Of a DNA stretch of 64,000 nucleotides, positions 11,935 to 26,200 are shown piece by piece. The stretch's first letter is position 1; each line of letters opens with the position of its first letter. Under the pieces are notes generated by a model. That model worked only from the letters and a program-made list of their open reading frames with translations. It did not search any database and was not told the origin of the DNA. A program made the translations under genes and the position numbers. Location of the stretch: the NCBI GenBank assembly GCA_018398765.1, contig JAHBMJ010003272.1:22103-86102 (forward strand), given 5' to 3'. This DNA comes from Chromera velia (taxonomy: Eukaryota > Sar > Chromeraceae).

Positions 11935-14900
11935 GGGTGTCTGTGTGTCTGTCTGTCTGTCTGACTGACTGACTGACTCCACGACGTGTGCAGGTGATTT
12001 CGGAGACGGCCGCGTCGACGAAGGGGAAGAGTGCGACGACGGGAACCTGAGGAACCACGACGGGTGCTCTGTGGACATGCAGGTGGAACCTGGATGGGTG
12101 TGCCCCTCTTCGGGGGGACCCTGCATCGGTCTGTCTGTCTGACTGCCTGTCTGTTTCATTGTCTTTTTTCGAAGGGGGGCTAGAAAAGAACAAACAGGGG
12201 GCGGAAGCAGATCGAAAGCCGCGGCAGAGTGATGGACACATCGGGTCGCTTAACTTCTCTGCAATCTGTTTTGTTTGTCCGGCTGGCTTTGTGTCCTTGC
12301 CTTCATTGATTTCGGAGAAGTGAATGTTTGCACATGTTTGTTTGTCTGTCTGTGGGCGTGCATGTGTGGATGGATGGATGCAGAGGGCGACGGCAGCTGT
12401 TCAGACGGGAACGACCAGGATGGAGGCGGGTGCTCAGCAGGCGGAAGTGTGGAGCCCGGGTGGGCCTGCACCCCTGCACTGAATGGAAGACCTGCAGGCA
12501 CCTGCCCTTACGTGATCTCCCTCCCTGCCGAGTGTACAAATGGAGAGGTTCTCAGCACTCTCACTGCAGGAGGGGTGTCGATTACGATCAGCGCACGAGC
12601 AAACGGAGACGCGGTTGCTCTTGTCGACACTTCAGATCCTCCCTCGGTGTTGAGTGACTTCAGAACGGGGAGAGGGTGCAGAGTGGATTATGAAGGCGCG
12701 CATATCGAGCGAGGATGCATGCTGATGGCAGTCCCTTCATCGTCTCTACAACACCTGAGCGTCTCCTCTGCTTCTTCTGAAGACTCTTCGGACAGACGCA
12801 TGCTCTGGAGTGAGACTATGGTGGCGAGACGGAAAATGCTCGGGCGCTCTTTTTGGATTTGGCTTTTGCAGTGGTTGCGGAATCTGTTTGCAAGGATCCG
12901 AAAGAGAGGCATCACTCTCGATTTCTCAGAAGATGTCGTCCTGCTCTCTGCGCGGGTTTTCAACGCTTTGGGGAGGACCATCATTGCTCGAGACGCTTCT
13001 GGGAAAGTCGTAGCACGACAGAGGCTCTCCAAGATCTCTCGGCATCCTGAAGGAAAGGGAGTGCATTTGCTTGACTTCTCGAGGAACTCTGCTTTCTTCG
13101 GAGTCCGCTCTCTGACTTTCGAGGCCTCTTCTAATTTTGGTCTTCTGGACATCAGCGTGTGTCCGTATGGACGCCTTGATCAGCATGCGCACTCTGTCTG
13201 TCAAAGTCAGTCGGTACAAGTGTTGGTTTTCTTTTCGGGAGGTTAAAGTAATTCCTTGTCCTGTACAGAATAAGTGAGCGAATGGTTGTGCAGAATGAAC
13301 GATCCGATTTTGCCTTTTAACCCATCCAATTCCTTTTTCCCTCTCTGCTTGCTTGTATGTCACCCCTCACAAAATGACGACACACTTTTACCTCTGCTCC
13401 TTTTATTCTCTTCATGCAGCTGTGTGTGGAGATGAAGTCCGAACAGAAGATGAAGCGTGCGACGACGGAAACAGAGAGGCAGGAGACGGCTGCTCCCCCT
13501 CTTGTGAAGTCGAGGAAGGGTGGAGGTGCCCCGAGGGAGGAGGAGAATGCCAACGTGAGTCATTCATTCATTCTCTGTCGAGGGCCTTCGTTCTTTTTTC
13601 CGTCCGATGAGCCTTCGATATCCGCAAAGGAAGTGTTCCCTCTCTTTAGTTGACTAGTCAGCCTTCTGTGAAGCCGAGCACGGGACAGCTGAATTAGTGG
13701 GTGAATCTGATGGGGCAATTGAACACACATCAATCTCTATACGTATATGCAGCCGACTGGGAGGACTGCCAGCTGGTGGGAGAGGAAGAGTGCGCAGACG
13801 GCAACAACGATGACGGAGACGGCTGCAGTGCCGAGCACACGATAGAACCAGGGTGGACCTGCGAGACCCCTTGTGCTCCTTGTCGAGGTACCTCGAGGAG
13901 CATCATAATGTTATTATCTGTTCTTTCATCTGATTTTGAACGACGACTTATTGCTGTCCAGCTACCTCTTGTTTTTTTTTTTTCATTTCTTCTTGCTTCT
14001 CTTTCTTCCTTCTTTGCTACCTGCCTTTTGGTTTTGCTCCTCCTCTGACTATCGTTGCTAACAATTAAGGAGTTGCAATCATTCCCCCGGCCGTTCTGCT
14101 ACTGTTCGCACTTTCCAAAGGCATTGTGTCAATATGCATCATCTTCCCGCTTCATTGCAGGTGTGTGCGGTGACAAAGTTCAGGTCCAAGCCGAAGAATG
14201 CGACGACGGGAACTTGATCGATGGAGATGGGTGCTCGTCCACCTGCCAGATAGACAAGCCGGCCTGGGTGTGCCCAGAAGATGTCTGCTCTCGTCAGTCA
14301 GATTGCGGTTTCCTTTCCCTCTTCTCCTTCCCGTGTCTGTCTCCAGACCCATCCGTGAGATCGGTTGATTGTGAGAAGAATCTTTGACTTTTCCCTTCCA
14401 TGTGAACATGTGAGTTTATTTAAGCATTGAATTGTCGTTTCCTTGCTTCTCACCTGCAGATAACAAGAAACAAACCGTCGTTTGCGAGACGCACCCCTCT
14501 CATCCGGATGAGTGCGGGTCTGCCATCGGAGGCTGTGACACACCCATCGTCTGTCCGACCGGCAAGGTGATCACGGTCTCTGAGGCTTGGTACGGCAGGA
14601 AGGATCGCACAACTTGTCCCTTCTACGCAGGAGGGCACGTGTCTGACATCAACTGTCACCTCGACTTCACAGAGTACGCCAGAGAGACGTGCAACGGAAA
14701 GACAGAGTGCGTGATTCCGATGTCCAACAGAGTTGATGGAGATCCCTGCAGGTACACATACAAGTACGGAGTGGTGGACTTCACGTGCGATGAGCCTATG
14801 CAGACCGTCATTTGCGAGACACACCCGGCACATCCGAACCGTTGCGGGTCTGCCATCGGAGGTTGCGACACTCCTTTGGTCTGTCCCCAAGGCCAGGCCA

Positions 14901-17900
14901 TTTCCGTCTCCGGAGCGTGGTATGGCCGAGACGACCGCACAACGTGTCCTTTCTTCCGAGGGAGTCACGTGTCAGACATCACCTGCCACCTCGACTTTAC
15001 AGATTATGCGAAGGGGATGTGTGACGGCAAAACAGAGTGTGTACTTCCTATGGAGAACGCAGTCGCTGGGGACCCTTGCAGAAACACATACAAGTACGGA
15101 GTGGTTGACTACGCGTGTTCGACTTGTCAAAAGGAAGGGGGGGAGTGCCAACGTCAGTCCCCTCTCTCCGCCTTAATTCACCCCTTGGACTCACTCTTTT
15201 GACTCCGCCTCACAGTTTTCCTGCAATTCTTTTGATTGTGAGAAATTGACGGTCTTTTTTTTTTTTTTTTTTGAGAAAATGGGCAGCCGACGCGTTCCTT
15301 TTTCTTTCCTTTTGTCTGGCTGCAGCCAATCTGAGCGACTGTGTGCTTGTCGGGTCGGAGGAATGCACCGATGGCAACTGGCACAACGGAGACGGGTGCT
15401 CTGCAACCAACAAACTGGAGGAGGGTTGGACCTGTCCTACCCTCTGTGCACCATGTGAACGTCAGTGTATGGCTCTTTCTTCGTTTCTTTGCTTTTATCT
15501 CTCGCTCTACAAACACCTGAAATGCGTAAAGGCACGATATTCATGAGGACCTTTTTTTTTCCGTTAGGTCGCGTGAATTTCCGTGATTGACCTCTTTGCT
15601 TATTGGAGGACAATCTCTCCTCTCTTCTTTGGGCATATCTCGTTCCTTTCCAAAGGAAAGTATGCAGAGGTGCTCAAACACCTTGGAAGCTCTTCATTTT
15701 GAGTCTGAGGTTTGTTTCTGTTTTGCAGCGAAAATTGGGGACGGCAAGACCGTCGGGAACGAACAGTGTGATGACGGCAACGCCCAGAGCGGGGACGGGT
15801 GCGACTCGAATGGGCAGGTGGAGGACGGGTACAGCTGTCCGCGAGACGGTGGCGACTGCACTCGTCAGTACTTGTCCTCTCAGCTACCTGGCGGGGTTCT
15901 GTAAAGATCTTTTCTCTTTTAGTCCTCTGAGGCCGCTTTTTTATTCTCATTCATCCTTGCTTCCCTGAATTCATCTTTAGAGTCTGTCTGGCACTCCAGC
16001 ATCATGAGATCATATCGAAAATAAATTTGATGTTGCATGCAGCTGTGTGCGGTGACGGCAAGGTGCGGGGCTCGGAAGAATTTGACGACGGGAACACGAA
16101 GGACGGAGACGGGTGCTCAGGGAACTGTGAGATCGAGTCGGGGTGGATTTGCACTCAGGAAGGGAGTCCCTGCAGACGTCCGTTGCATGTCTTTTCTGTG
16201 TTGTGTATCTTTGATGTGTGTCGTAGTTTTGATGGAACATTCATCCAGTCCATCATCAGCATCTTGCATCGAGGCAAGTTGAACGGAATTCGGTTTCATG
16301 TTTGGAGAAGAATAGAATGAGTTAAGGTGCTCAGCCCGTGGTAAAACGGCCTTCATGAGAAAAGGAGCTCTCTGTTGCAACTTACATGTTAGTGAGGCCG
16401 TCTTCTCTCTTTGGTTCCTTCTTGAGCTCCACGACTGTCTCTTCGTGAAAAGTGTGGAAAGAATTTACTGCCTCTTGCAAAAAGTACCAACCTGCACAGA
16501 ATTATACATACATGCACACATCTCAATAACATGCATATGCATGCAGCGAACTGGAACGACTGTCTCCTGGTGGGGTCCGAGGAGTGTGCCGACGGGAACA
16601 ATTTGGACGGAGATGGGTGCAGCAGCTCGAATACGATCGAAGCCGGGTGGGAATGCCCGACCGTCTGCGCCAAATGTGAAGGTCTGCCTTTCCACACTTT
16701 CTCAAGTTGACTCTGCTGCCTCTCCTTGCTTGAGTATGCCGATGATGACGCCCAATTTTGGAGACGCACATAGCGACTCTGTTCCATTTGGATTTTTCCC
16801 ATTGGCGTGGCAAATGGAGAATTTTTCACAGTGGGAACAAACGGACTGAGAATAATTAACATAATGGATCCATTACTCCAAAAATTCTTGGTTGAATGTT
16901 CCGTTCAGAGATCATTGGAGACGGCATGGTTGTCGGTGATGAGAAGTGCGACGACAGAAACAAAAAGGACGGAGACGGGTGCGATGCGAATGGGCAAATA
17001 GAGGACGGATGGGGATGCACATTCACTCCGTCGCCAGAAGGGGGCTCCCACGTTTGCACAGGTGAGGTCATGGGACGGTTTTTTTGGGTGATTTGTTCCT
17101 CAGGGTTCTTCTGAGAGAGGACGTGTGAAGCTGAATGCTCGTCCCGTGAGTGCCTACATAAAGTCGATTCGACATCTGAGGAATTGAATTTTACAAGCCC
17201 CTTTTTCGGCGGTTCCTCGTGGCATCAAAATGCGATTCCACATCTTTCCACTCCCATTCACCAGAGAGTCCCTCCTTTCCACATCTTTCCACTCCCATAC
17301 ACCAGAGAGTCCCTCCTTTCCACATATTTCCACTCCCATTCACCAGAAAGTCCCTCCATTCCACATCTTTCCACTCCCATTGACAGGAGAGTCCCTCCTC
17401 TCCCCATCTTATCACTCCCATTCACCAGAGAGTCCCCGCTTTCCACATGTTTCCACCCCCATAGGTTCGTTCACGTTTGCTGGAGCCTCTCTTTCCCTTT
17501 CCATGGCCGACTGAGGGCTTTCATGCTTCTCTGAACGTGTTTGTGTGTGTGTGTGTGTGTATGTGTGTATGTATGTATGTGTGTGTGTCCCTGTCCGCAG
17601 CTGTGTGTGGAGATGGTCGCCGGATCCGAGGTGAGGGCTGCGACGATGGCAACACAGAGAGCGGAGACGGCTGCTCGGATGCCTGTGAGACAGAGACGGG
17701 ATGGAGATGCCCTGCAAGTGGGGGGAAGTGCTCACGTCAGTCTGGCTTTGCTTTTGTCTTATTTCCCTTGGAACCCCCATTCAGTCATTCTGTTTGGCTG
17801 AGACATGCAAAAAAGTACTAAGAGGCCTGTTCAGACTCCAGCTCCATCCTGGCTACCCGTTCCTCTGTTATGATTTCTAAAAGAAAGTTGAGTACCCCAT

Positions 17901-20092
17901 TGACCCTGTTAACGACAAACAAAGAATCCNCCCCCCTCTCTCTCTCTCTCTCTCTCCCTCCCTCCCTCCCTCCCTCTCTCTCGTGTACATGAATGCAGCC
18001 GACTGCCAAGACTGCCTCCTTGTGGGATGGGAGGAGTGCACCGACGGTAACAGGAAGAACGGAGACGGCTGCACCGGCACTCACCTCATCGAGACAGGAT
18101 GGGAATGTCCGACTGCCTGTGCTCCCTGCGAAGGTAAGAATAGACGATGTGTACTCAGCAAATGCACGTACATGCGTGTAATAGGGGAGACCAGCAATAC
18201 CTTCCATCTCCGTTTTCATTTAACTCTGCCTTTTGGGGCATCTGAATCTCCTTGAGCGGAAAAATGTCTATGAGAGCTCTTGATGCTCTCAAGGTTTGTC
18301 CATGCATGTGTGCAGAAAAGATCGGAGACGGCATCGTTGTGGGATCAGAGGAATGCGACGACGGCAACAAAGTCGACGGTGATGGGTGCGACTCGAGTGG
18401 GCATATCGAGGACGGATGGGAGTGCACAAACGTGAACGAGCCCTGCATTGGTCAGTGGGCGCGTCAGCTGTCATATGATTTCTGTTGACTTTGCAGAGAA
18501 TTTAGTTACCCTGTCAAAGAACCATGCATTTGTCAACTGGCCCCACTGCTCTTTCATTGTGACTCTCTTGCGTTTGCTGCAGCAATTTGCGGTGATGGGC
18601 AAAAGCTGGGGTCAGAGGAGTGTGACGATGAGAATACCGACGGGGGCGACGGGTGCTCCTCTCTGTGCAAGATTGAGGAGGGATGGACATGCTCTCAGCA
18701 ACAGGAAGGCGATGTGCACTGCCAATGTCAGTCAGCAGTTCTCATTTTCTCTCTGCTGTAGGGTTTGTTTTTCCTGCTCTTATTTTCTCTTCTCTTCTCT
18801 GCTCTTCTCTTCTCTTTTCTTTTCGTGTCTTTGTACAAGGTTGCTCGAGTAACTCCAGGCTGTCAAGGGGAACCATCGACTCCTGAGTGTCTCTTAAACT
18901 CGAACTTCCCCCCGCATTCATGCATTCTCATCGCAGCCACGTGTGGAGACGGAATGGTGAGAGGGAATGAAGTGTGCGACGATAACAACACGGAGAGCGG
19001 CGACGGGTGCTCAGAGTCATGCAGCACTGAAGAGGGATGGAGATGCCCTCAGACGGGTGGAAAGTGCGAACGTAAGTACTACCGCTTTCTTCTTGCGCTT
19101 CCCGTCTCTTTTGTTCCCGTCTGCTGTCAGCTGGAACGACGGTGCTTCACGCTCTGTCACTGTGCATCATCCTTGCACGGCTCTTTGTGAAAAAAAGACA
19201 AACCACAGTGCCGTCTCTCTGCAGAATCAGACTTGGCTCTCGCGATAAAATCTCAAGATAAGAAAACGGCAGACATATGCATGAGGACGTGAATGAGGAG
19301 AGCCGGTGATGCGGTGATACCATATTTTCTGTTTTTTTTTTTGTGATGGATGCAGCCGACTGGGACGATTGCGTCCTTGTGGGGCCAGAGAAATGCACAG
19401 ACGGCAATCAGGAGAACGGAGACGGCTGCAGTGACGCGCACACCATCGAGACCGGATGGGAGTGCCCGACCGTATGTGAGCCTTGTCAAGGTGAGTTGGC
19501 CTGCCTGATCAGTGCTTCGCGTATTCTTTTGACTTTTGCCAGAATTTACGTCAGTGTGTTTTGCCTTTTCTCTTCTGTCAAAGGAGTTGGTGTCATACCG
19601 TGCGATGCTCCTGCTGCAGAGATCAACGGAGACGGCCACCTGGTCGGACAAGAAGCGTGCGACGACGAGAACTCACAGTCCGGTGACGGCTGCTCGGGCG
19701 GACAGGTGGAGGAAGGGTGGAAGTGCGAGGGAGAGCCCTCAGTCTGCACAGGTGGGTGAGGGAAGGAAGATCCATCCATCTGCACGTATGCGTATGCATG
19801 CATGCTTGTTTGAACAAGTTGATCTTGAAAGTGAAGAACAGAAAAACAAGCAAATATCTTGGTTGATCCAGCTTGGATGATGTAAGCTGTCTCGGTGGAA
19901 AGTGAGTAAGATCTCCCCATCTTCATGCATTAGGGTTGTCTTGTCTTCCTTTTTTGTCCGAAAGAAGAACAGACACTTGTTCATTCTTGGCTGTGTGCTT
20001 GTGTCCTTTTTGACGTTCGTAGACGGCTCCTGTAGAAGCTCTCAGCGTGTGATGATGGAAGCTGCATCTTCACTGATTCTCTTGGCCCTCAC

Positions 20093-20133
<41 letters not shown>

Positions 20134-20162
20134 TGTCTCTCTGTGTGTGTGTGTGTGTGTGT

Positions 20163-20197
<35 letters not shown>

Positions 20198-20218
20198 TCT
20201 CTCTCTCTCTGTGTGTGT

Positions 20219-20259
<41 letters not shown>

Positions 20260-23200
20260 GATCTCGATGAGTGCGACCCTGCTGTCTCTAAGCACACATG
20301 CTCTGACAAGGCCACCTGCACAAACAAACCGGCATCAGAGGGATTCTTCCAGTGCACCTGCAACGAGGGATGGAGGGGGGATGGACACTCGTGCTCAGGT
20401 GGGGGGGAGCTTTCGGGTGTTTCTTTTCTGTTTTCTTACTGAATTGACACGTAAGAGGGGACCCGCCTGCTCAAGGTTTCAGTTTGGCAGTTGCAAAAGT
20501 TGGACAAGACAACTTTTTCTTTCGAGCGTTTCATCAATGTTTTCTGGTGAGGAGCTGACATGTCCCTCTTTCCTACATCTGGCTGGAAATAAACTCTGGC
20601 TTATTTTCTGAGCGTGCAGATGTGAACGAGTGCAGCAGCGGGGCGCACAACTGCCACCCTCACGCGTCCTGCACGAACGTGATGGGGTCCTTCTCGTGCA
20701 AGTGCGGGAATGGGTGGAGTGACCTTCCCGGCACAAGTCCCGAGGCCACAGGCACACAGTGTCAAAGTGAGTCAGTGCCTTCGTTATTTTCTCTGGATTT
20801 ATTGGGTTCGCCTGGTCTTTTGGACTGGATCCCTCTCTAAAAAAGAACAGAGAGGACTCCTGGGTCTATGTGGGCTCGTGCTGGATTTCGTCCTTTTTTT
20901 TTTGCTCTTTTTCTTTCTGCATGTCTATCTGTGTTTTGTTCTTTCTTCTCCTTTGTTGTTTGTTTTTTGTTTACTTCCTCGCTTCCTTTTTTCATCTGTC
21001 TCTTTCTTCTACTGACTTCTCACCTTTATCCCGCCTACCTGCCTGTCTGCGTGGGTGTGTGGGTGGTCCCTGCAGCTGTGGTGGGAGACGGTGTCGTGGC
21101 AGGGGAAGAAGAGTGCGACGATGGCAACACTTCCGGGGGGGACGGGTGTGATTCCAACGGCAAAGAAGAGCCTGGGTGGACCTGTCCTGTTGAGGGGGGC
21201 ACTTGCTCTGGTCGGCCCAGCTGTCTCTCGTCATTCCTACTGTTTTTGTTTGTGGAGTCTGTCTGGGTTTTTCTTTCTTCCAGATGGAACACTCCTTCCC
21301 TACTTCGTTTTGCCATCGCTTGCTGAATCACCTCCTGTGTCCCTGTCGGTTGACCGGTTGCATGTGCCTCTGCCCTGTGTATGACTTCGATTTTCCTTCC
21401 GTGCTCTCATCCTTGTCTTGCGTCCCCATCCTCCCGTATATCTCCCCTCCTCTCCTCTCTTTACCAATCATCCTTAGTCTCTCATATAAAGTCCCCCAGT
21501 GCTTGGCTCTTCTGATCTCCAGACGCCGCTTCTCTTGCGGGTTTCCTTTGCGTGAGCATCCCTGCCTTTTCGACGCGTCCCGTTCCCGCAGATATCAACG
21601 AGTGCACGACCGGTGGACACAACTGCAACGCCCAGGCTACGTGCACAAATTCGGACGGAGGCTTCGGTTGTGCGTGCAATGAGGGGTGGCAAGGGGACGG
21701 TGTATCTTGCACAGGTCGGGAAGGGGACGGATGAGGACCTTTTTTTGAGAAGAAAAGAGCCTTTATGCAATTTTGTGAGGCAAAGAAACTGCAAAACGAC
21801 TCTGTCGTCCCTTCTGGCCCGATTCGGTTTCTTCCCTCTTCTTCAGATTTTTCTCTTTTCGCACCTCTTGCTCTTACGAGGCCATGCATGTCTCTGTCAC
21901 ACGACGGCGATCAAATAATTCCGTCCTTGCGTGGCTAACATTTTTCCGTCCGTCCTTCTGGCTTGGTTTGCATCCGCATTCTGCCTGCCTGCAGTTGTGC
22001 ACGGAGACGGCGGCGTTGACGGAGACGAAGAATGCGACGATGGCAACACTGAGCCAAGAGACGGCTGTTTTGAGGGGCGTGTTGAGGGGGGATGGAAGTG
22101 CGAGGGGGAGCCCTCTGTTTGCACAGGTGAGAGAGGTGGCTGTATGCCAGCTGACTTGGAAGTGCGTGGACGTTTTGTCAGTGTGACATTCAGAGGGATG
22201 ACTTACATGTTGGTTTTGGGACAGATGGAACGTCCTCCGATTGTAGACCCCAAAGGTCCTTCCTGGTTTTCTTTTCTTGTGAACACGATGATTTATGCAT
22301 GCGTTTATGTCTGCACAGATTCCGAAAGAAAATGCTACAGTCTCTCAAGAATGAAGGCGGTCAACATTATGAATTGTGTTGAGAGCATGACCAAATGACT
22401 CCCTGCAGACATCAACGAGTGCTACCCCTCCCAACCCAGACACACGTGTTTTGCCCAGGCTGTCTGCACAAACGTGTCGCCAGCAGAGGGATGGTACACC
22501 TGTGCCTGCAACGAGGGATGGAACGGAAATGGACACCACTGTGACGGTCGGTGGAAATCTTGAACGACGGCCTGCCTATCAGCTGTTCCAAACAGCGTGT
22601 GTTGCCTTGCGACTAGCTCTGTTCAGGTGCTCTCTCTGTGTTGCTGTCAGAGAGACCCTCCATGAGTGGCCCCTAGAATGTCGTGGCGGACCCGCGTTTC
22701 TTTTTCCCCGGAGATTTGCTTTCTTGGATGAACCAGGAGGGCCTGCCTCTTGTTTGCCTTCCCTCCTTGCAGATGTCAACGAGTGCAGCAGTGGATCGCA
22801 TAACTGCGACCCCCACGCTGTGTGCACAAATCTGATGGGGTCCTTCTCGTGTGCCTGCCGTCATGGGTGGAGTGACGCTGCTTCTGGGGGGGCGCAGAGT
22901 GGGACACACTGTCAGAGTCAGTCGGCCATCACAAGAAGGACATACTTCCATTTTACGCAGTTGAATTGAAACGACCGAACAGATTCGGTATTTTTGTTCC
23001 AATAATTTCTTGCAGACCCGTCACCCACCCTGGTTCCTGTCAGTGGGACCTTTTGTGTGTAGTCAGTTCGCAGGCACAGTTCAAGAATGCAGATGTACAG
23101 CATCAAATCGGAGTTTCACTCATTTTGTTTCATTTTCGTAGACCTCTCTTCCTCTGTGCCTCATTCACTGCAGCCGTTGTTGGTGACGGTGTGGTGGCCG

Positions 23201-26200
23201 GAGACGAAAAATGCGATGACGGCAACGCCCAGAGCGGAGACGGGTGCGACTCGAACGGGCAAGTGGAGGACGGGTACAGCTGTCCATCGGAAGAAGAAGA
23301 ATGCACGGGTGGGTGAATTGCGTTGCAGCCTGCATGTGCTATTTAGGTTCCAGCAGCCTGTGTGTCGTCTTTTCTTCGCGGAATGAATTTCGAAGGATGA
23401 TCGGTGAACAGATTGATTAGTCGTTTTCTGCATTAAGAGAGAGGGATCTTCGAGGGAAATCGGAGGTTTTCTGTATCACTCGTATGCGTTTCTGCATACC
23501 CCGTTTTTTCTAGCTTCTTCTCTTCACCAAAGAGGCAATGACACATACACTTTTGCACTCTTTGTTTCGCGTTTACTTCCCCGACAGATATCGACGAGTG
23601 CTCTACCAACGCCCACAGCTGCCACGCAGCAGCCGCGTGCACAAATTCGAAGGGAAGCTTCAGTTGCGGCTGCAACCAGGGTTGGGAGGGCACTGGTGTC
23701 GCTTGCAATGGTCAGTTTGGTGACATCAGGGTGGATGGTTTTTCTGTAACCAATCCGTGAAGAGCTCTCGGGTGGATCCGAGAGTCTCCAAGCAGGCGCT
23801 ATTGAATCCGCTCGTTTGAAAAGGTTCTTCTTTTTTCTTTGCGTAAATATTCTCTGCATGCAGCCATTTGCGGAGACACGGAATGCATCGGATCTGAGGA
23901 GTGCGATGACGGCAACACCCAAAACGACGACGGGTGCTCAAGCAGTTGTCAAAAAGAAACCGGATGGATCTGCCCAGACGAAGGAGGCAAATGCCACCGT
24001 CAGTCGGCCATGGTTGTTCCAAAATGAATGTTTTCTTTTCTGGGCATGTTTTCTTTTTCCGGACCTGACGGGAGTGAGTGTCTTTTAGAGATCGCAACCC
24101 TGCATGTAGGTGTGGTGGAGTGTCTCTCTCGAACTTCCCTCCAGGCTATGAAGGAAGAAAGGGAGTCCACGATGCTGCATCATTTTTCTTTCAATGCTTC
24201 ATTACGTAAGCAGACCCTCTTTTTTCCCTCGATCTTTGTGCATGCAGCCGACCTGACAGACTGCAGACTGGTCGGAGAGGAGGAGTGCTCAGATCGGAAC
24301 AGCGACAACGACGACGGCTGCTCTTCGACGAACCAGATAGAGGCAGGATGGGAGTGCCCCACTATCTGTGGTGCGTGCAAAGGTCAGTCAGTCAGGCAGT
24401 CAGTCAGTCAGGCAGTCAGTCAGTCAGGCATGCTTTCGTTGCAATCTGTTCTTTACAACGATCTACTTTCCAGCGCAAAGCCATGCAGCTGCTCCGGTCT
24501 AGTCCTTGGAGATGAGATTGAAGACGGATGTGCATAGAGGAATTATGTGCCCACACAATCTGATCTTCTGTCGCTCCAAAACATTGAAAGCTGCGGCTTG
24601 ACTTAGAAAAACATTTTGCGTCCTTGTCGATTCCGTACGTAAATTGAGCTTTGCCTCGTAGCCATTGTTGCTCGGACTTTTTTTTTGCGTGTCCCACAGA
24701 TCGCCGAATAGTCTCCTGAGTTGTCTGTCGGTAATCCTGCAGAAATGCAACCGTTTCGCATGACCCGCTCATTTACATCGTTTAGTCTCTTTGTGGGGCC
24801 GAGCTATGTGTTGCTTTTGTGCCTCTGGATCACTGCATGTCGATTGATCGACGACCTCTTTTCTTTGAATTTTCTTGTCCCCTGGTTGTTTTCGATGCCT
24901 TGCCTTTCACCAGAATCATGCATGTACCGGTGGAATGAATGTCTCTGTACCTTTCTTTTGCTCCTTCCCTTGTGTACCTTCCTTCTGTGACTTCTTTGGC
25001 TGCAGAGATCCATGGAGACGGAAAGATCGTTGGAGAAGAGCAGTGCGACGACGGCAACACGGAGAGCGGCGACGGCTGCGACTGCTACGGGCAGCCTGAG
25101 GACGGGTGGGAGTGCACAACCGTTGGTGTGCCATGCAGAGGTCAGCCGGGTCGATTTTGTGACCTTCACACATTTTCTTTGTCCATGCTGTACGCTTGAG
25201 GTCTTGATAATGATTGAAGAGTGGATAAAAAGAAAGGGAATGATGGTCTGAATGAATTGAGTCCATTGGGAGAAAAAGATGTCGTGCAGACATGAGAAAG
25301 GCTCTGTGTTAAGAGGCCAGGCTCCTACTCTCTTTCTTGTCGATATAGATTAGCACAAATCGCGGAGCAGGAATGCATTCAATTGTATGTCCCCACTCTG
25401 CAGCTGTGTGTGGCGACGGCATGCGACTGGGTGATGAGACTTGCGACGACAAAAACACTGAGAGTGGCGATGGGTGTTCCAGCTCATGTCACATGGAGAC
25501 AGGGTGGAAGTGCCCCCACCCAGGCGTTGCATGCACACGTCAGCTCTTCATTGCATCTGTTTTGTTCTGACCCGAGCATCGTGGTGCGCGAAATGCAACA
25601 GCGGGTCTGATGAGGCGGAAAAGAGTTGATTACACATATCGTTTCGTCCGACAGAAAACATACAGATCGAGCCGGAGAGAAGAAGGACTGGGCGCCAGAC
25701 AAACGAAGGAATTGTCAAACGAAAGAAAGGGTCTCTCTTTCTCTCTTCGATCAAATGTGTTTGCTCTTCCATGTGTGCGCATCTAAGTGTAAAAAGTGCT
25801 TTCGTGAGCGCTTCTAGCGATCTGCAAAGCATAAAACTACTATGCATCTGCATCGACACGCTCTCTTGAAGAGCTCTGTCACATCGCATTCACTCAAAGA
25901 AAGATTTCAACACCCATCACTCTTCTCAGCAACTTCGGAAGGCCCACTCATGCATGCGCATCAATACAGACACAAGGCATACGTGCATGAATGCAGCCGA
26001 CTGGCAAGACTGCCTCCTTATGGGATGGGAGGAGTGCACCGACGGTAACAGAAAGAACGGAGACGGCTGCACTGCCATGCGTATCATCGAGACGGGCTGG
26101 AGCTGTCCGACTCCCTGCCAACCGTGCGAAGGTGTGTGGACTCTTGGACTGCACTTTGTTTGTCTCTGAGACTTTTTTACGTACCCCAACAGAGATCAAA

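Larger units (their letters stand above)
15326..19490 (+). other. Exons 9-19: eleven DUF4215 repeats in B-C-A order
   Basis: Exons 15326-15460, 15729-15863, 16043-16177, 16547-16681, 16909-17061, 17601-17735, 17999-18133, 18316-18450, 18583-18726, 18937-19071 and 19356-19490. Each is one repeat, nearly always exactly 135 nt. Three subtypes alternate. A starts VCGDG and has six Cys. B starts ADW.DC.LVG and ends CP..C.PC. C starts IGDG, has DSNG or a similar sequence in place of a Cys, and has four Cys. The order is B C A B C A B C A A B. Exon 11 has EEFDD instead of EECDD, losing a conserved Cys. Confidence 0.78.

Noticed and set aside
17225-17465. CRISPR-like appearance of regularly spaced repeats
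   Set aside because: The unit is a contiguous 41-bp minisatellite without unique spacers, inside an intron of a eukaryotic gene.
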